Shown here in pieces: positions 1 through 12,076 of a stretch of 64,000 nt of DNA (position 1 is its first letter; each line of letters opens with the position of its first letter). The notes beneath the pieces were generated by a model. That model was given only the letters and a program-made list of their open reading frames with translations. It was not told the origin of the DNA and made no database searches. Where the stretch lies: positions 42,246,018-42,310,017 of the forward strand of contig NC_090177.1 of assembly GCF_024679245.1 (NCBI RefSeq). The letters run 5' to 3'. A program made the position numbers and the translations under genes. Source of the stretch: Pseudorasbora parva (lineage: Eukaryota; Chordata; Actinopteri; Cypriniformes; Gobionidae).

Positions 1-660
1 GCCTGCCCTCGCCAGGCCCCAGCTCCGATACAAAGACAGAAAAGAAAGCAAAAGACAAAAAGGTTACAACATTCAAACCCAATGCTAAGCAGTCTAATAT
101 GGCGCTAAATGCAGAATAATCGAATGCAAAGCAATTAAAGGCAACGTAGTCAAATGCAAAGCAGTGAAATGCAAAGCAGTGGGATGCAAAGCAATAAAAA
201 TACAAAGCAGTGGGATGCAAAGCAGTGAGATGCAAAGCAATAACTTAACTGCGAAGGCAACAGCAACACCAAACAAATTAATCCAAAACAAACAAAAGCA
301 AACCAAATTAATAAAACAAAAATAGAAACAAAGACCTTACCAAAGTAACACAAACTCAATACCAAACATACATTTAACAGAATACAAAACAAATAAACAA
401 TCAAGAAAGAAAATAGACAGCAAAATAGAAACTAACCCAAAAAGGGCACAATTAATACATACAACTCAAATTATTAAACTAAAAAAAAAGGAATTAAAGC
501 AAAACAGCAGTGTTGAATGTGCCAGCCATGCTGAAATCACGAGGTTAACAGAATGCAGGCTGGAATCGGAACGGGCAGGCTCACAGGATGATTTAAACTC
601 CTAAAACACACAAAATAACTATAACCAAGTTACCTTTATAAAGGCCCAAGGGAGTTAAAA
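1..660. other. AT-rich non-coding DNA with a short repeat cluster
   Basis: No open frame with recognisable content is present. The stretch is A-rich and holds the small repeat cluster listed separately. A TTATAAAGG-type TATA-like motif occurs near 635-645, but I see no supporting gene structure downstream. Confidence 0.5.
121..244. repeat. Minisatellite of atgcaaagca-type units
   Basis: About eight imperfect units of 13-17 bp share the core atgcaaagca. The units are separated by short variable A/G-rich linkers. The open frames crossing this stretch on the minus strand are low-complexity products of the repeat and not genes. Confidence 0.75.
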
Positions 661-1120
661 GTGGGTTATACATACCAGATTGGGCCAAACACATCATCTA
701 TCCGATCACAGGCAGGAATCACAGGCAGTTCGCCAGTACAGCGGAGCAATGACGACACCCGTTGCGTTGTTAATCGTCCGCGAGTGCAACAAGCACTTAC
801 CCGAACGCCAGCCAACCCGAAATTACTGTTAGCAGTTGTTGACCATTCGTGGGTGCAACAAGCACTCACCCGTCGCCAGCCCGACCAAAATCACTGTTAA
901 CAGACAAGCAACCGCTAAAGGAACATTCAGCATCTACCACAAAAGGAGCCACGGAGAAAACTCATACATACCCCTCGTGCAATGTACCGAAACGCCGGAA
1001 GTGCGATCAGCAGAGTATGACGCGACACCCGTTTTACCGTACCTCGCCTTATATATGCTCCATCGCAAATGTTACCGCCCAGCAATAATCTGCACTTCAC
1101 CACATATGTATAAACATAAA
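661..1120. other. Unassigned non-coding stretch
   Basis: Short overlapping frames occur on both strands without recognisable domains. A 69-bp direct duplication lies within it. It could be part of an old LTR or DNA element, but no paired end is visible in the window. Confidence 0.35.
782..901. repeat. Imperfect 69-bp tandem duplication
   Basis: The block beginning gtgcaacaagcact occurs at 784 and again at 853. Both copies continue with similar acccg...cgccagcc and ...aa.tcactgtta text. It is a two-copy tandem duplication with several substitutions. Confidence 0.7.
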
Positions 1121-2223
1121 TTTTTTTAATGTAGCTACAAATTATAACGTGCATTACAAAAATAAACAATAGCTAGGCTATAGAAAAACCACTTCTCTTT
1201 AATTTAGCCTACGTTTGAAGTTAACGAAAATGAACAATAGACAGCAGTTCATTTAATTTACAAATAACTTAATTTAGCATAAAAAATAATAAGCTAGCCA
1301 TTTAAATTGTTCTGTGTCGGCCACGCATTCAGCCTTTGGAGGATCGATGTTGACCGTCGTCAGTGAACATTCATTCATAAATATATATATATAAACTTTA
1401 TTTTAGCATCTAAGTCAGCAGTTTTCGTTTGTTTGTATTTTTTCTTATAATTCTGAGTGGCAGATGTCACATTTGATTTAGCCTATTTTTCTGTGATATT
1501 TGTTTTAGTTACGGTGTTGACATAGGCTACAATAGGCTGTAAGAAAAATAAATGATTGCACGGACAATTCCTATCCAGTGTCTCTCTTTCTGTAAGGGAA
1601 ATTTAAAAGATAGATTCTGGAAACAAAATCTAAATTTAGCTGGATCAGTCGGGTCGGGAATAAAATAATTTACAGCGGGTGAGCACGGAGTGAATTTTGC
1701 GCGAGCGGAATGGTGCGGTGCGGTATAGCGGGAGCGGGACGAAAATACAGCGCCGCCCAGATTATATTTTGAAGGCTATTTAAAGAAAGTGTATGGGAAA
1801 AAAGAAAGAAACAGCGAAAAGGGTGATAATGGACTGATTCATCTTCTTGAGATAATGGTTGAGAAATAAATAGCATTTAAAAATTGGGGAAATTAAAGTT
1901 CATCTTGCTCAGGGCAGGGAACTGTGTGAATGCACTAACGTTGGACGTTTTATTTACTTCTAGCGCTTGCGCTGTTGTGTTCAATAGTACCCAGGCTACA
2001 CTTGAGTTACCGACCGCTACCGTCTTTAACTGGAATCTGATCGAGTGCCGCGGGAATGCGGACCAGTCAAATCCTGTAGTCACCAGTGTGCTATGAATTC
2101 TGGGATAGGGAAGGCTGCGAAGTTATGAGAAGGTCCCATCTGCTGTACCCTTCCTTTGCCTGAGAACCGAAGGGCGCATTTTGAAGTCGCTCATGAATTG
2201 CGGCAGCCTTCGTCGCACCGCTG
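1121..2223. other. Non-coding, no feature recognised
   Basis: The DNA is AT-rich, with a short (TA)n run near 1381-1392. Open frames of 60-70 codons at 1670-2096 overlap each other on both strands and show no domain, so I do not call genes here. Confidence 0.4.
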
Positions 2224-2512
2224 TGACGCAATCGCACTTCAAATGCGGCCTTCAGAGGTGCAGCTCTCCCTTTGGGACAGCCTACGTAGTGCCGCTGTGA
2301 CGTAATCGCACTTCAAATGCGGCCTTCAGAGGGTGCAGCCTTCACTTTGGGACAGTCTTCGTAGTGCAGGTATGACGTAATCGCACTTCAAATGCGGCCT
2401 TCAGAGGGTGCAGCCTTCACTTTGGGACAGTCTTCGTAGTGCAGGTATGACGTAATCGCACTTCAAATGCGGCCTTCGAAGTGCGCGCACTTCACTTTGG
2501 GACACAGCTAAA
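2224..2512. repeat. 74-75-bp tandem array, four copies
   Basis: Units start with tgacg.aatcgcacttcaa at 2224, 2298, 2373 and 2448, giving periods of 74, 75 and 75 bp. Each unit also contains an actttgggaca motif. The middle units are nearly identical and the outer ones more diverged. It resembles subterminal repeats of a fish DNA transposon, but no terminal inverted repeat was identified. Confidence 0.85.
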
Positions 2513-4137
2513 GTGTGCCATTTGAGACAGGGCCACACAGTAAGAGAGAAAAGAGGAATTAAAGGTCCTGTTCTTCGCGTGTTTTCGAAGCTTTGATTAT
2601 GTTTACAGTGTGCAATATAACATGAGTTCATGTATCGCGTTTAAAAAAACAGTATTTTTCTCACAATTCACTTATCTATACAGCGCTGTTTCCTCTGTCC
2701 TAAAAACGGCCTGATGATTTCCTTGTTCTATGAAGTCCCTCCTTCAGAAACATGTAACGAGTTCTGATTGGGCCAGCGCTTCCCGTTTTGTGATTGGACA
2801 GCAGCTTAGCGCACTTTCCCCGGAAAGGTCCCGCCTCTTACCATAACGGGGAGATGCAAGCGCTGAATGCGCGCTCTTCTCCACGTGGGAGAGCAACAAG
2901 ACCACGCCCCCTATTTTGCGTGTTCTTGTCAAGAAGTCCTCGCTGCAGCCTGAAGCACGATGACGTACTGGATCAGATCCAACGCGTACTGGACGCGCAT
3001 GCGCGGGGGGTTCATTCACAATTGGATGACATCATACACGCATGCGCAGTAGAGTTTTGGGGACATCATTGAATGCACAGGAGAGTTTTGCTGGATAGAT
3101 AAATACTCAAACCACTCGCGCAAAAATAATGATTAATAACATGCTCATCAGGACACACGTTTTGCATTTTCCCTTGAATGTGTAGGCTACTGGTATTTTA
3201 AGCTCTTTACAGATCGTGTTATTGTACCTTGAGGATTAAAATTACAGAGACAATTACTTGACTAATTTTTCCTTCCACTCAACAGCAAGATCAGAATATA
3301 AAATTGTAACTGTTTTGCATGCATGTACAGCGAAACTATGTAATTTAGGCATCACATTTATGAAAAGATGATTTATTCATCAATAATTACTTAATACTAT
3401 TTATCAGTAATACAACTACACAATAGAACGAACATCATCTATATACAATATTGATCATACATGTCAAGACAAGCGCATACGCATTATATATTAACCCAGA
3501 GATCGGTATGAATGACGTTGCCATAACGATCCACCATCCAATACGTCATTACAGCAGGAAGTGCAGGGGTGTAGTCCAAACCGGCCGTTCGCTGTAGGCT
3601 TTGAAAGGGAACTTCTGTTAAATAAAATATCTCGCTTGGCATTGAACTTTGAGCTTTATAATTTTACAGGTATTATTTATGCTCTAACAGCAACATTACA
3701 CACTAACTAAAGTTTGAAAGATGGAATCGCAAAGAATGGGACCTTTATAGTTTCTCAAATTGTATTTCTTTCACTGTTGCAGTTTTTACACAATTATTTT
3801 ATAATGACAGTGAAAATTATTGTTTAATTTGTAACTTGTGAACAAAGAGATATATTCAGCCAGGCCAGTTAAAGTGGAAAATAGTTGACAGAAGGGCAGT
3901 TTCTTTCAGTTTTTCCTGTGTTTTGCCTAAAACATTGTGTTCATTGTCGTCCATTTTGAAAACAAGACTACTAACACAGAGGCCTTTTCAGATTTTCCTG
4001 TTGCAGTGTTTACTCCATATTTATGATTATTTGTCTTTAGCTGCTGCCTACAACACGCTGGATCCTTAGCTGGAAATGGAAAGTAACTCGCTTGAAGTAC
4101 TTGAATCGGACTTTTTTTTAAATGTTTTTGAAATGTA
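2513..4137. other. Non-coding, probable old MITE fragments
   Basis: The segment at 2740-3070 is GC-rich with many CpG (cgcgcatgcgc, acgcatgcgcag) and looks like a decayed MITE; overlapping frames there are not convincing. From 3070 to 4137 the DNA is AT-rich with no recognisable gene, RNA or repeat structure. Confidence 0.35.
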
Positions 4138-4231
4138 TCAGTTGATTTAATCTAAGGCTGTGGCTGAAGTCAGTTGTAGTTCTTTTATTTCTCTTTCCTT
4201 CAGTGATTTTGCTCATTATCATCAGGTGTTC
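4138..4231 (+). repeat. Fragment of the window's foldback repeat (family A)
   Basis: The stretch from cagttgattt through tcatcaggtgttc is nearly identical to part of the foldback element at 54440-54530. It also matches, in reverse complement, 32715-32810 and 53140-53220. The match resumes after the MITE at 4738, so this fragment is the oldest visible layer of the nested stack here. Confidence 0.8.
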
Positions 4232-4737
4232 TAGCCTGACAAGCCTGACCCACATCAAGATGTTTGGTCTGGAAACTCACCATTGACAGCTCAATCCGAG
4301 GGGCGGATAAACGGTTGTCTTTCAAACTCCCTCTAGACGGTGTGCACGCAATAGGATAGCGCTAAAACCAACCAGAGCCAATTTAAAGATTAAACTTTCG
4401 CCGTATTCGGTCGGCAAATCTCTGAACACATCTTCCCTTCTTAAGAATGACTTCAGTGCCGTTCTTTGTTCATTTCTCAGAGAAAAGCTTAACTCCAAGT
4501 CTTCCAGAGACGCGGTCAAAGCTGATTCGAAAGAACGCCGTTCGCCAGCTTCTGTGTTTAGCAAGCGCAACTCGGCCGTCATTATGTTAAGCCCCGCCCA
4601 CCGACTCTATAGACAATGTGATTGGCCCGACCAGAGTTTGGCGTTTACAGCTAAGAAGGGTATTGAGAGTTGCTAGACGACACTCGCGGGCAGATTAGAT
4701 TTGCTGCCACTAGGGTGCGTCTAGATTTCTAGGTTAT
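4232..4737 (+). mobile_element. 506-bp hAT-like MITE with 8-bp duplication
   Basis: The insertion is bounded by direct copies of AGGTGTTC at 4224-4231 and 4738-4745, and repeat family A reads through once it is removed. It begins TAGCCTGAC and ends with tctagatttctaggttat. It has no transposase; the 86-codon frame inside is not recognised. A related reverse-oriented copy lies near 36818-37035. The 8-bp duplication supports hAT-type mobilisation, but the terminal inverted repeats are poor. Confidence 0.75.
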
Positions 4738-5421
4738 AGGTGTTCATAAATAATAGTCAATCATCACTTAAGGGGGGGGGGGGGGTTTCAGTCAATCTCA
4801 TGTCAATCTTCAGTACCTATAGAGTAGTATTGCATCCTTCATATCTCCGAAAAGTCTTCAGTTTTATTATATTTATAAAAGAAATATAGGCTGTACCGAG
4901 TCTTTCTGGAAAAAAAAAGAGCGCCTGGAGGCGTATCGTGTGGGCGGAGCTAAAGAATGACGAGTGCGAATGCAGCGACAATGGGAGATGGTAGTGAGTT
5001 AATAATTAACCATATGACCGGATGACCAGAGCTCAGATAATTACATATCCTGGGATGATGTAATCACCCTACAGAAGTCCCTTGTACTGCAACTATACTA
5101 CTAATTAACTGATGAGGCGCCACATTATAATCCTCAAAGAAAGGATTTTGTGTGTTGAAGTCCTGGACACCTCAGGCCTTTTAGGCTACAGCATACACGT
5201 CACCCAAACAACCCCCCTGCTTTCGACCTCTGACCCATACACATACACAGAGAAACTGCTCTGAGAACACACAGATCAGCAATATATGGACTTTTAGATT
5301 AAATTACCTCTTCAATGTACCAAATATATGTATTGTGATGATGCAATGTTTTATATGATGTTTTGAAGTAACTTAGATGTTTACTGCATGTAAAATCAAC
5401 TTCTGTAGGCTAGTAAATGTA

Positions 5422-5651
5422 TGTGGTGTGACAGGCAGCGGGGCGAGGGACCGCGAGAGCGGGCCGGTGATTTATGTTCACGAGTGCCAGCTGCGTGGCA
5501 CACCGGTCTCGTCTCGCGGCCATGTGACGGGAGCATATAAGGAGGAGCAAGGGCTGCGGAACGAGACCGGTGTGCCACGCAGCTGGCACTCGTGAACATT
5601 AATCACCGGCCCGCTCTCGCGGTCCCTCGCCCCGCTGCCTGTCACACCACA
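5422..5651. mobile_element. 230-bp palindromic MITE
   Basis: The element starts tgtggtgtgacaggcagcgg, and its end is the reverse complement of this. The inverted arms run about 95 bp each with few mismatches, leaving a short unpaired centre around 5520-5560. The matching position of the 3' LTR lacks it, so it inserted after the LTR element integrated or was amplified. It is GC-rich (CpG-dense) against an AT-rich background. Open frames inside are mirror images of each other and not genes. Confidence 0.85.
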
Positions 5652-6329
5652 CTGTAAATTCTGTATCTCTGCATTCTCGAATGTCAATACTGTCGTTCAT
5701 GGTATCATTGGAATCGCGGACACCCGACGGCAACGAATTCGGGGTTCAAAGTATCCTCAAAATCATCAATATAAAACTATACACTTTTCGGGAAAAGAAA
5801 GAAAAATGGGCTCTTAATACATCACCCATTCGATGTTTGAGTCACCAGTCACCAGGAAGTGGGGGCTTTCAATAAGAACAAAGGGGGTCTTGTGACCCAT
5901 TCTGCTCCTGATTGAATCTCATCTATAAAACCTAGACCCACAATGACTCTTTGCGAGCGCCTTCCACCAAAGAGAGACCCGCGCTTCCGCGCTTCCAACT
6001 TGAGAGATGGGATGAAGAGATGGCACTTTTCCGTCACTCTGGAGAGATGACCGATTGAGCCAGGAGCGGGCAAGGAGAGATGGGCAAACCTGCCCGAAAG
6101 ACATGACCAGCAATCACGCCCGGAAAACTCCTCCAAGAACTCCATCCAAGCTTCATTGCCTTGAAGAGACCCTTAAGAAACTGCAACAGACCTACACACC
6201 TAAAACTTAAATGCAAGAATCCTATTTCGCAATCAAACTGCGCTTAAAGGTTGTCTTGACCATTCCTGTTTACGGGAATAGTATGAATTAAGTTGGGGCC
6301 TCTTGGAAAGAACTGCGTGATAAAAGCTG

Positions 6330-6440
<111 letters not shown>

Positions 6441-6679
6441 GCATGCTGGGAGTTTGTGGACGGTGCGTGAGTGTGGGTTGGAGTGAGCTCTACAGTGTGA
6501 GTGAGTTTTCTATCTTTTATCTATCTCTTGTGGTGTTGTTAGGTAAACAGAGGACAGTTTAAGGTGTTTGTGAGGAGCGTCGTCGGTCACTGATTGTGAT
6601 GGCGGCGTCTCAGCACGCGAGTTTGTAAAGTTTAACGCGGCGGCACGGCATTAAGGTCGTACCTGCCGAGCGTTGTTCG

Positions 6680-7808
6680 GTGGAGGATTGTGCCCTCGCT
6701 GTTGCCGCTGTTGTTGGTCATGAGTGCATTCTTTCCGCATCAAGAATGAATAGCGCAATAGTGATGTTTTTGAACAATGTTGACAAATTGAATGATGTTG
6801 TAGAAACCGGGATTGTTGTGAATGATTCTCTTACTCCAGTCATGCCTTTAGTACAACCAGCGAAGAGAGTAATATTGTCAAATGTCCCGCCGTTTATTAA
6901 AAATGATGTGATTGAAAGAGAATTGTCCAGACATGGAAAGTTGGTGTCAAAAATGAAAAAGATATCACTTGGTTGCAAATCGCCACAGTTGAAGCACGTT
7001 GTTTCATTTAGGAGGCAAGTGCACATGATCCTAAATAACCAGAATGAAGAGCTTAATTTAGCCATGAAGTTTAAGATTGAGGACTTTCAGTATGTTATTT
7101 TTGCTACTTCAGATTCGATGAAGTGTTTTGGTTGCGGACAAGAGGGTCACGTGATACGCGTATGCCCTGAGAAGAGCGCCGTTCAGAATCATAACACAGA
7201 TGAAACGCCTAGTAATGCAGATCATGTAGAAACGTGTTGAAAAAAATGGAACTGACGATTGTGAAAGTAATAAAAGTGAGAGGGTGGCCATAAACGAAAA
7301 TGTGCATGAAAGTAGTGTTTCTAAGGTCAGTGAGCAGGGCATTTTAGAAGAGGATGTTGACATGACAGAAGATCAGAGTTTTTTTAAAACACCGACATTA
7401 AAAAGGAAAACTAAGTCCAAAGGAAAAGGAAAAAGGGCGAGTAAAAAAGCTACTGGAATAGTTGTTGGTAGTGCAAGGGAGGTGGACTCAGAGTTGAGTA
7501 ATATTGAGGACTCTGCTGTGGATAGTGATGGTGGTGAATCGTCAGAATCTGTGAGCTCAGTTTCACAGAAGCGATCTTTTCGCAGCGATTACACATCAGA
7601 CAAAATTAAAAAGTTTCTCCAGGTAACGAAAGGTATGAAAGGTGTAAATGTAGAGGATTACTTTCCAGATTGTGAGCTGTTTATAGATTCAACCAGGGCT
7701 TTAATGAAGGAGGCAGGAGCTTTTACTGAACAAGAGGTCTTTAGGCTGAAGAAAATTGTCCAGAAGTTAAAACTAAATTTATTGAATGATGAATTTGAAT
7801 CAGTCTAG
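6680..7808 (+). pseudogene. Tx1-type LINE ORF1 (RNA-binding, CCHC knuckle), frameshifted
   Basis: The first part (to 7240) contains a region beginning AKRVILSNVPPFI, followed by GCKSPQLKHVVSFRRQV and a CCHC knuckle with CFGCGQEGHVIRVC spacing. This order is typical of Tx1-clade ORF1, a nucleic-acid-binding protein of the retrotransposition particle. The second part (7284-7808) is Lys- and Ser-rich and continues in another frame. The two join at an A7 run (about 7241-7247), so a one-base slip most likely broke one ORF. The frame is open from a GTG, and the true start may lie at the ATG 6720-6722 or 6747-6749. Not expected to be functional. Confidence 0.78.
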
Positions 7809-7849
7809 TTTTTTTTTTCCTTTTTTTTAAGTGCTCATTTTACATTTTT

Positions 7850-8428
7850 ATGAGTAGAATAAGATTGGGCACTTACAATTTAAATGGTGCACGAGATAGC
7901 AAGAAAAGAGCCATGCTTTATGAACTGACTAAACAAAAGAAAATTGATGTAATGCTGGTCCAGGAAACACATAGTGATGTTTCTAATGAGAATGACTGGC
8001 AAATGGAATGGGATGGGTTAATTATTTTAAGCCACAAAAATCACTGTAGTGGTGGCTTAGCTGTGCTTTTTATGAAAAACTTTAAAAAACTCTTTTCGTG
8101 AATTTTGGGGAGATTTTTTCTTCTAAGATTTTTATTCTTGGTCCCAAGTATAGTGTGGCGCAAAGAATGAAAAGTCAGTTGTTAAATTTTTTAATTGGCC
8201 AAGCTAAACTATCGGTTTTACATGACCAGGAAAAATAAAATGGAAGGTAGAGAAGGACAACGTGTGGTTATTGTTTTTAAGAATATGGTGAAAGCAAGGG
8301 TTATGTTTGATTTCAAATTCTATAAACTGATGAGTGATTTAGAAAGTTTTTTGCATAAATGGTGTTTTAATGGCGCTATTTGTACAGTTGAAGAAGAAAT
8401 GTTGGTCTTTACTCCCATGTTACAATAA
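7850..8428 (+). pseudogene. Tx1-type LINE ORF2 remnant (endonuclease start plus C-terminus)
   Basis: The frame opens at the ATG of 7850 with an endonuclease start: LGTYNLNGARD, then VMLVQETHSD, including the QET motif. It ends after about 83 codons at 8101. The stretch 8195-8428 carries a segment resembling the extreme C-terminus of Tx1 ORF2. A full ORF2 would exceed 1000 codons, so endonuclease catalytic residues and the whole reverse transcriptase are deleted. Confidence 0.72.
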
Positions 8429-8535
8429 GTCCGGGTTGTTGCACAGTTTTCTTGTTTTTTTGTTTGTTTTTTTTTTCTGATCATGTGTAATTGGATGTTT
8501 TACTGAATGTTGTAATGATATAATAAAGTGTGTTG

Positions 8536-8539
<4 letters not shown>

Positions 8540-8580
<41 letters not shown>

Positions 8581-8612
8581 TCAATCTCTCTCTCTCTCTC
8601 TCTCTCTCGCTC

Positions 8613-8664
<52 letters not shown>
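8540..8664. repeat. (TC)n microsatellite, right of Tx1 LINE
   Basis: The TC repeat is interrupted by accctcaa, gc and ta variants. It starts directly at the LINE 3' end and is the second half of the target microsatellite. Confidence 0.95.
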
Positions 8665-9184
8665 ATTCTATGTTACTTTTGTTTTATTTGTTAAGTTTAG
8701 ATTTTTCCCTGTATGTTGTTTGTTTTGTTACCCACATATATGCATGTTTTACCCTGTGTGAAATCGTAGTTTTGTATACTTGACTTGATTATTAAAATCC
8801 AATAATTACATTGAAGTGAATGCCTTGCTCATGGATTTGAAGTCACTGATGACGTAAGATTTTAGCTACAAATTAAGCTTGATTTTTGTGTTACTATTTC
8901 AGTAATACAAATTGTACAAATTTATGAAGTATTATTTGTCCTGATCAAACAAATTAATATTTCTTCAAGTTTGTAAGATTTATACTCGATGAAGAAACCC
9001 ATTTTCCACTCGCGAGACGAGAGGAAAATCTGGATGACTGAAATCGACTTTGATAATAACAGGATTAAAAGTCCCGTTATAAAGTTAATAACTAATGTAC
9101 AACCAGCGAGTCACATTATAGACTCATGAACATGAGTGTCATTTAAATAAATTATTCCCCGAGACTCGTTATTGTTGCATTGTT

Positions 9185-9202
9185 TGGTGGAGAATGCGGG
9201 CA
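9185..9202 (+). promoter_or_regulatory. Primer binding site, tRNA-Ala type
   Basis: tggtggagaatgcgggca lies 5 nt after the LTR end at 9179. Its reverse complement matches the 3' end of vertebrate tRNA-Ala(AGC) including CCA over 18 nt, as I remember that tRNA. This fixes the 5' LTR boundary and the + orientation. Confidence 0.85.
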
Positions 9203-10410
9203 TTTTTTTTTTTTTTTGGAATTGTGAGACAAATCGCGCAAAGCGAACTCACTCACGGCACAAGGCCGAGCTCAACGCAAGCATATTAACAGATGCTAGA
9301 ATTTGCAATATAAGCATGTTCCATCAAGATAATGAGATCTTGGTGTAGTCTGTAGAGATGTACAATGTTGCGTTATCCCGCTTGATCTGAACGCTGAAAT
9401 CTTCTATCATTGCGGAAGATTGGAACAGGGCGAGACTCCCCTGTCCAATATTAGGCTTGATATTATATCGTTAAAATAAACGATAGCTCCTGGTTTAACA
9501 TTTGGCTTAGCAACCCAAAAGGGAGAACCTAAAACATTTTTAATCATATGCTGAAAACCTCAGCCGTTGATGAATTTGTCTATCGGAGTTCTTTAATGTG
9601 AAGTAGACAGACGTTAAATTCCTGTATCCACATTCTTGTTATATTTTTAATTCTTGTGCCACTGCAGCACAAGAGAGACCTAGAACTTTGAATCCGATGT
9701 TGAAAACGTCAGTTTTGATAACGGTCTATTGGACTTAAATGTGATGTGAACAGATGTTAATTCCTGTAACCACATGTTTCTCATGCCAATGCATGAAAGG
9801 ATCCGCCACGATCTAAAAGATTAATTGTGATTGTGGTACGTTCCCCAGAACCCTCTTTTTCAAGAGTGGCCCCCTATTAGGCCCCGGTTTAGGTGATGGT
9901 CCCGAAATTGCCTTGCGTGTGTTGGCTGAACTGGTTGACTTCTTTGGAGTGTCAAATTGCTGATGTCGCCACTGCGGGCCGCAACGGCGGACAGAGGTAA
10001 AGGGAGCCAAGACTCACACGCAGCCGGTGTCGGTCACGTCGGTCGGGCGACTTTGCTTTTAGAAACCAATTTGAGTCAATTCTCAGTTCACCACAGATGC
10101 TTGTGAGCCCTGCAACAGATACACAAAGAGGGTAAACAGGTGAAATTAAAATTAATTAAAAACTCTCTTCGGATCATGTGATATATGGTTGCAGGCGGAA
10201 AGGAAATGGAAAATTATATATCAGGAGCTAATTTAGAAAGCCAAGGGTTTCTATCAAATAATGATAAAACAAAAGGTGCTTTCGATACTTTTGGTAATTA
10301 TCAAAACGAACCTAACCCAAATAAAAGAAAAAGATAGAAAGGAAAAATAAATTAAAACAAAAATAAATTAAAATAAAAAAAGGTAAATAAATTTAAAATC
10401 GAAGAAATAA
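9203..10410 (+). other. Leader of the LTR retrotransposon
   Basis: A 17-nt T run follows the primer site. The rest has no open frame that joins gag and is likely untranslated leader, possibly with decayed inserts. The last 100 bp is very A-rich with several stops. Confidence 0.5.
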
Positions 10411-11925
10411 TTAAAAAGTTCTGTTTCCAACCTGGAACAGGAAGCGGCAGCGCTAAAGCTCCAAGCCGAGGAGGCCTGGAGAAACCAGGCCCTTGTCCAG
10501 CGTCAGCTAGATCAGCTACTTCTAAAGACCGGAAAAGAGGACGAGACAGACACAGAACAAGAAAAGGAAGTAGAAAGACTTCAAAAAGCCCTGAAAAATC
10601 TTCGTCTGGACACAGACCGCAGAGAACAGTTGAAGAAAGATGCAAGAAAAGATCTCAACAAGCAGCTCAGACATGGCAAAGCTCTCCTAGAGAGAGCCAA
10701 CACAGAACTTAAAGAAAGAGATGCTAAAACCAACGCCTGCGAAAAACACTTGCAGGTGGCCCGAAATGAGATCAATGAGCTTGTCCAGCAAAGACGTGAG
10801 TTCAAAGATGAACTTGACCATGTTCATAGAGAACTGAAACATTCCTATAAACTGCAAAGTGACCGGGAAGGGGGGACACACCACACAGAGTTTCCCCCGA
10901 CCAGCAGGTCCGCACCTTTTAGCCAAGAACCTAGAGCTAAAAGGAGGGGTGACAGCCCACCATTCAGAATGTCACCCGCCAGCGTCCACGAATCTCCGTC
11001 AGCAGCGGAGGAAAGGGAGCCCTTCCAGGAAGTCAGGGTCAACAGCCACAGCCCTGTAGCTTCCAAAGACCTTGACAAGCTGGCCCGAAATATCCCTACA
11101 TTCAGCCCAGACCCTGCAGGAGGACACGACATTCATGCCTACCTGCAAGACATAGACTTTCACCTGCAAACTATTGCTAACGCGAACACTTGGGACAGAT
11201 TGTACCTACTCAGAATCACGTCTAACCGTGAGGTACATAGCTTTCTAGACCGTCAACCAGAGACTGTCAAAGCAAACTACGGACACCTACGACAGGCCCT
11301 GATTCGTGAATACTCTGATCCAGAATCAGACCAGGGGCTCATCACCACTATGGACCTCAGGCAATCTCGACTTGAAAGCTCACAGAACTTCTATAAATGG
11401 TTGCGACGTGCCTACTTCGGAGCACGAAACAAACCAGGCATGGAAGAAGACGTCAACTTCAGAACCCTCTTCCCCCGAAACCTGCACCCCACAATCAGTC
11501 ACCATCTGGGAGTTCTGGCTTGCCCACGCAGCATGACTACCCAACAGTTGAGAGATCTGGCCCACCAGGCTTACACCAAGCAAAAGACCATTTCTGAAAA
11601 GACTGTAAAACACCCCACCATTTGCCCTGTCTCAGAGCACCATCCAGAGCTGACCATAGAGGACGCCCAACAAAATCACAGTTACAGACCTGTCAACAGA
11701 GAGTCTAAACCGTTCCAAGCCAGCAGAGGGCAGCGTGATCGTGGTGATGCCCATCCAAGGTACCTGAACGATCGCTCTGGGGGACCCTGGGACCGGCATC
11801 ACCCCCTCCACCACCAAAAGGGGGGGGGGCACATGGGAAGTTGGCCGGCAACCCAAAAGGAGCCAAACCCGATCTCCCAGAACACCAAGTCCAGGAAGCC
11901 GGCAGAGAGGTCACTCTCGACGTGA
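10411..11925 (+). pseudogene. LTR-element gag (coiled-coil plus capsid-like region)
   Basis: The frame is open from 10411 to the stop at 11923-11925 without a convincing in-frame ATG near the beginning, so the N-terminus seems lost. The first ~140 codons are charged heptad-like coiled coil rich in Glu, Lys, Arg, Gln and Leu. A capsid-like part follows from about 11065 (IPTFSPDPAGGHDIHAYLQD onward) to about 11610, then a basic Arg/His/Pro-rich tail. No CCHC knuckle is visible. At 11820-11829 there is a G10 run. A second frame opens past it to a Lys-rich stretch ending near 12070, so a slip there probably truncated gag. Gag would form the particle shell. Confidence 0.78.
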
Positions 11926-12076
11926 TACTGGTAAGCTACGACTGGAGCACACACCTAACAAGGAAAGTGCGGCCAACTCCGAAGTTGCAGAACTGCTGAA
12001 GGCAATGAAAGAGTTGCTCAAAAAGAAACCTCACAAGGAAGACAAGAAGGATGAACCAGACACCGCATGACTAGAC

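Noticed and set aside
5377..5687. Three overlapping 67-72-codon frames
   Set aside because: They are mirror images created by the palindromic MITE.
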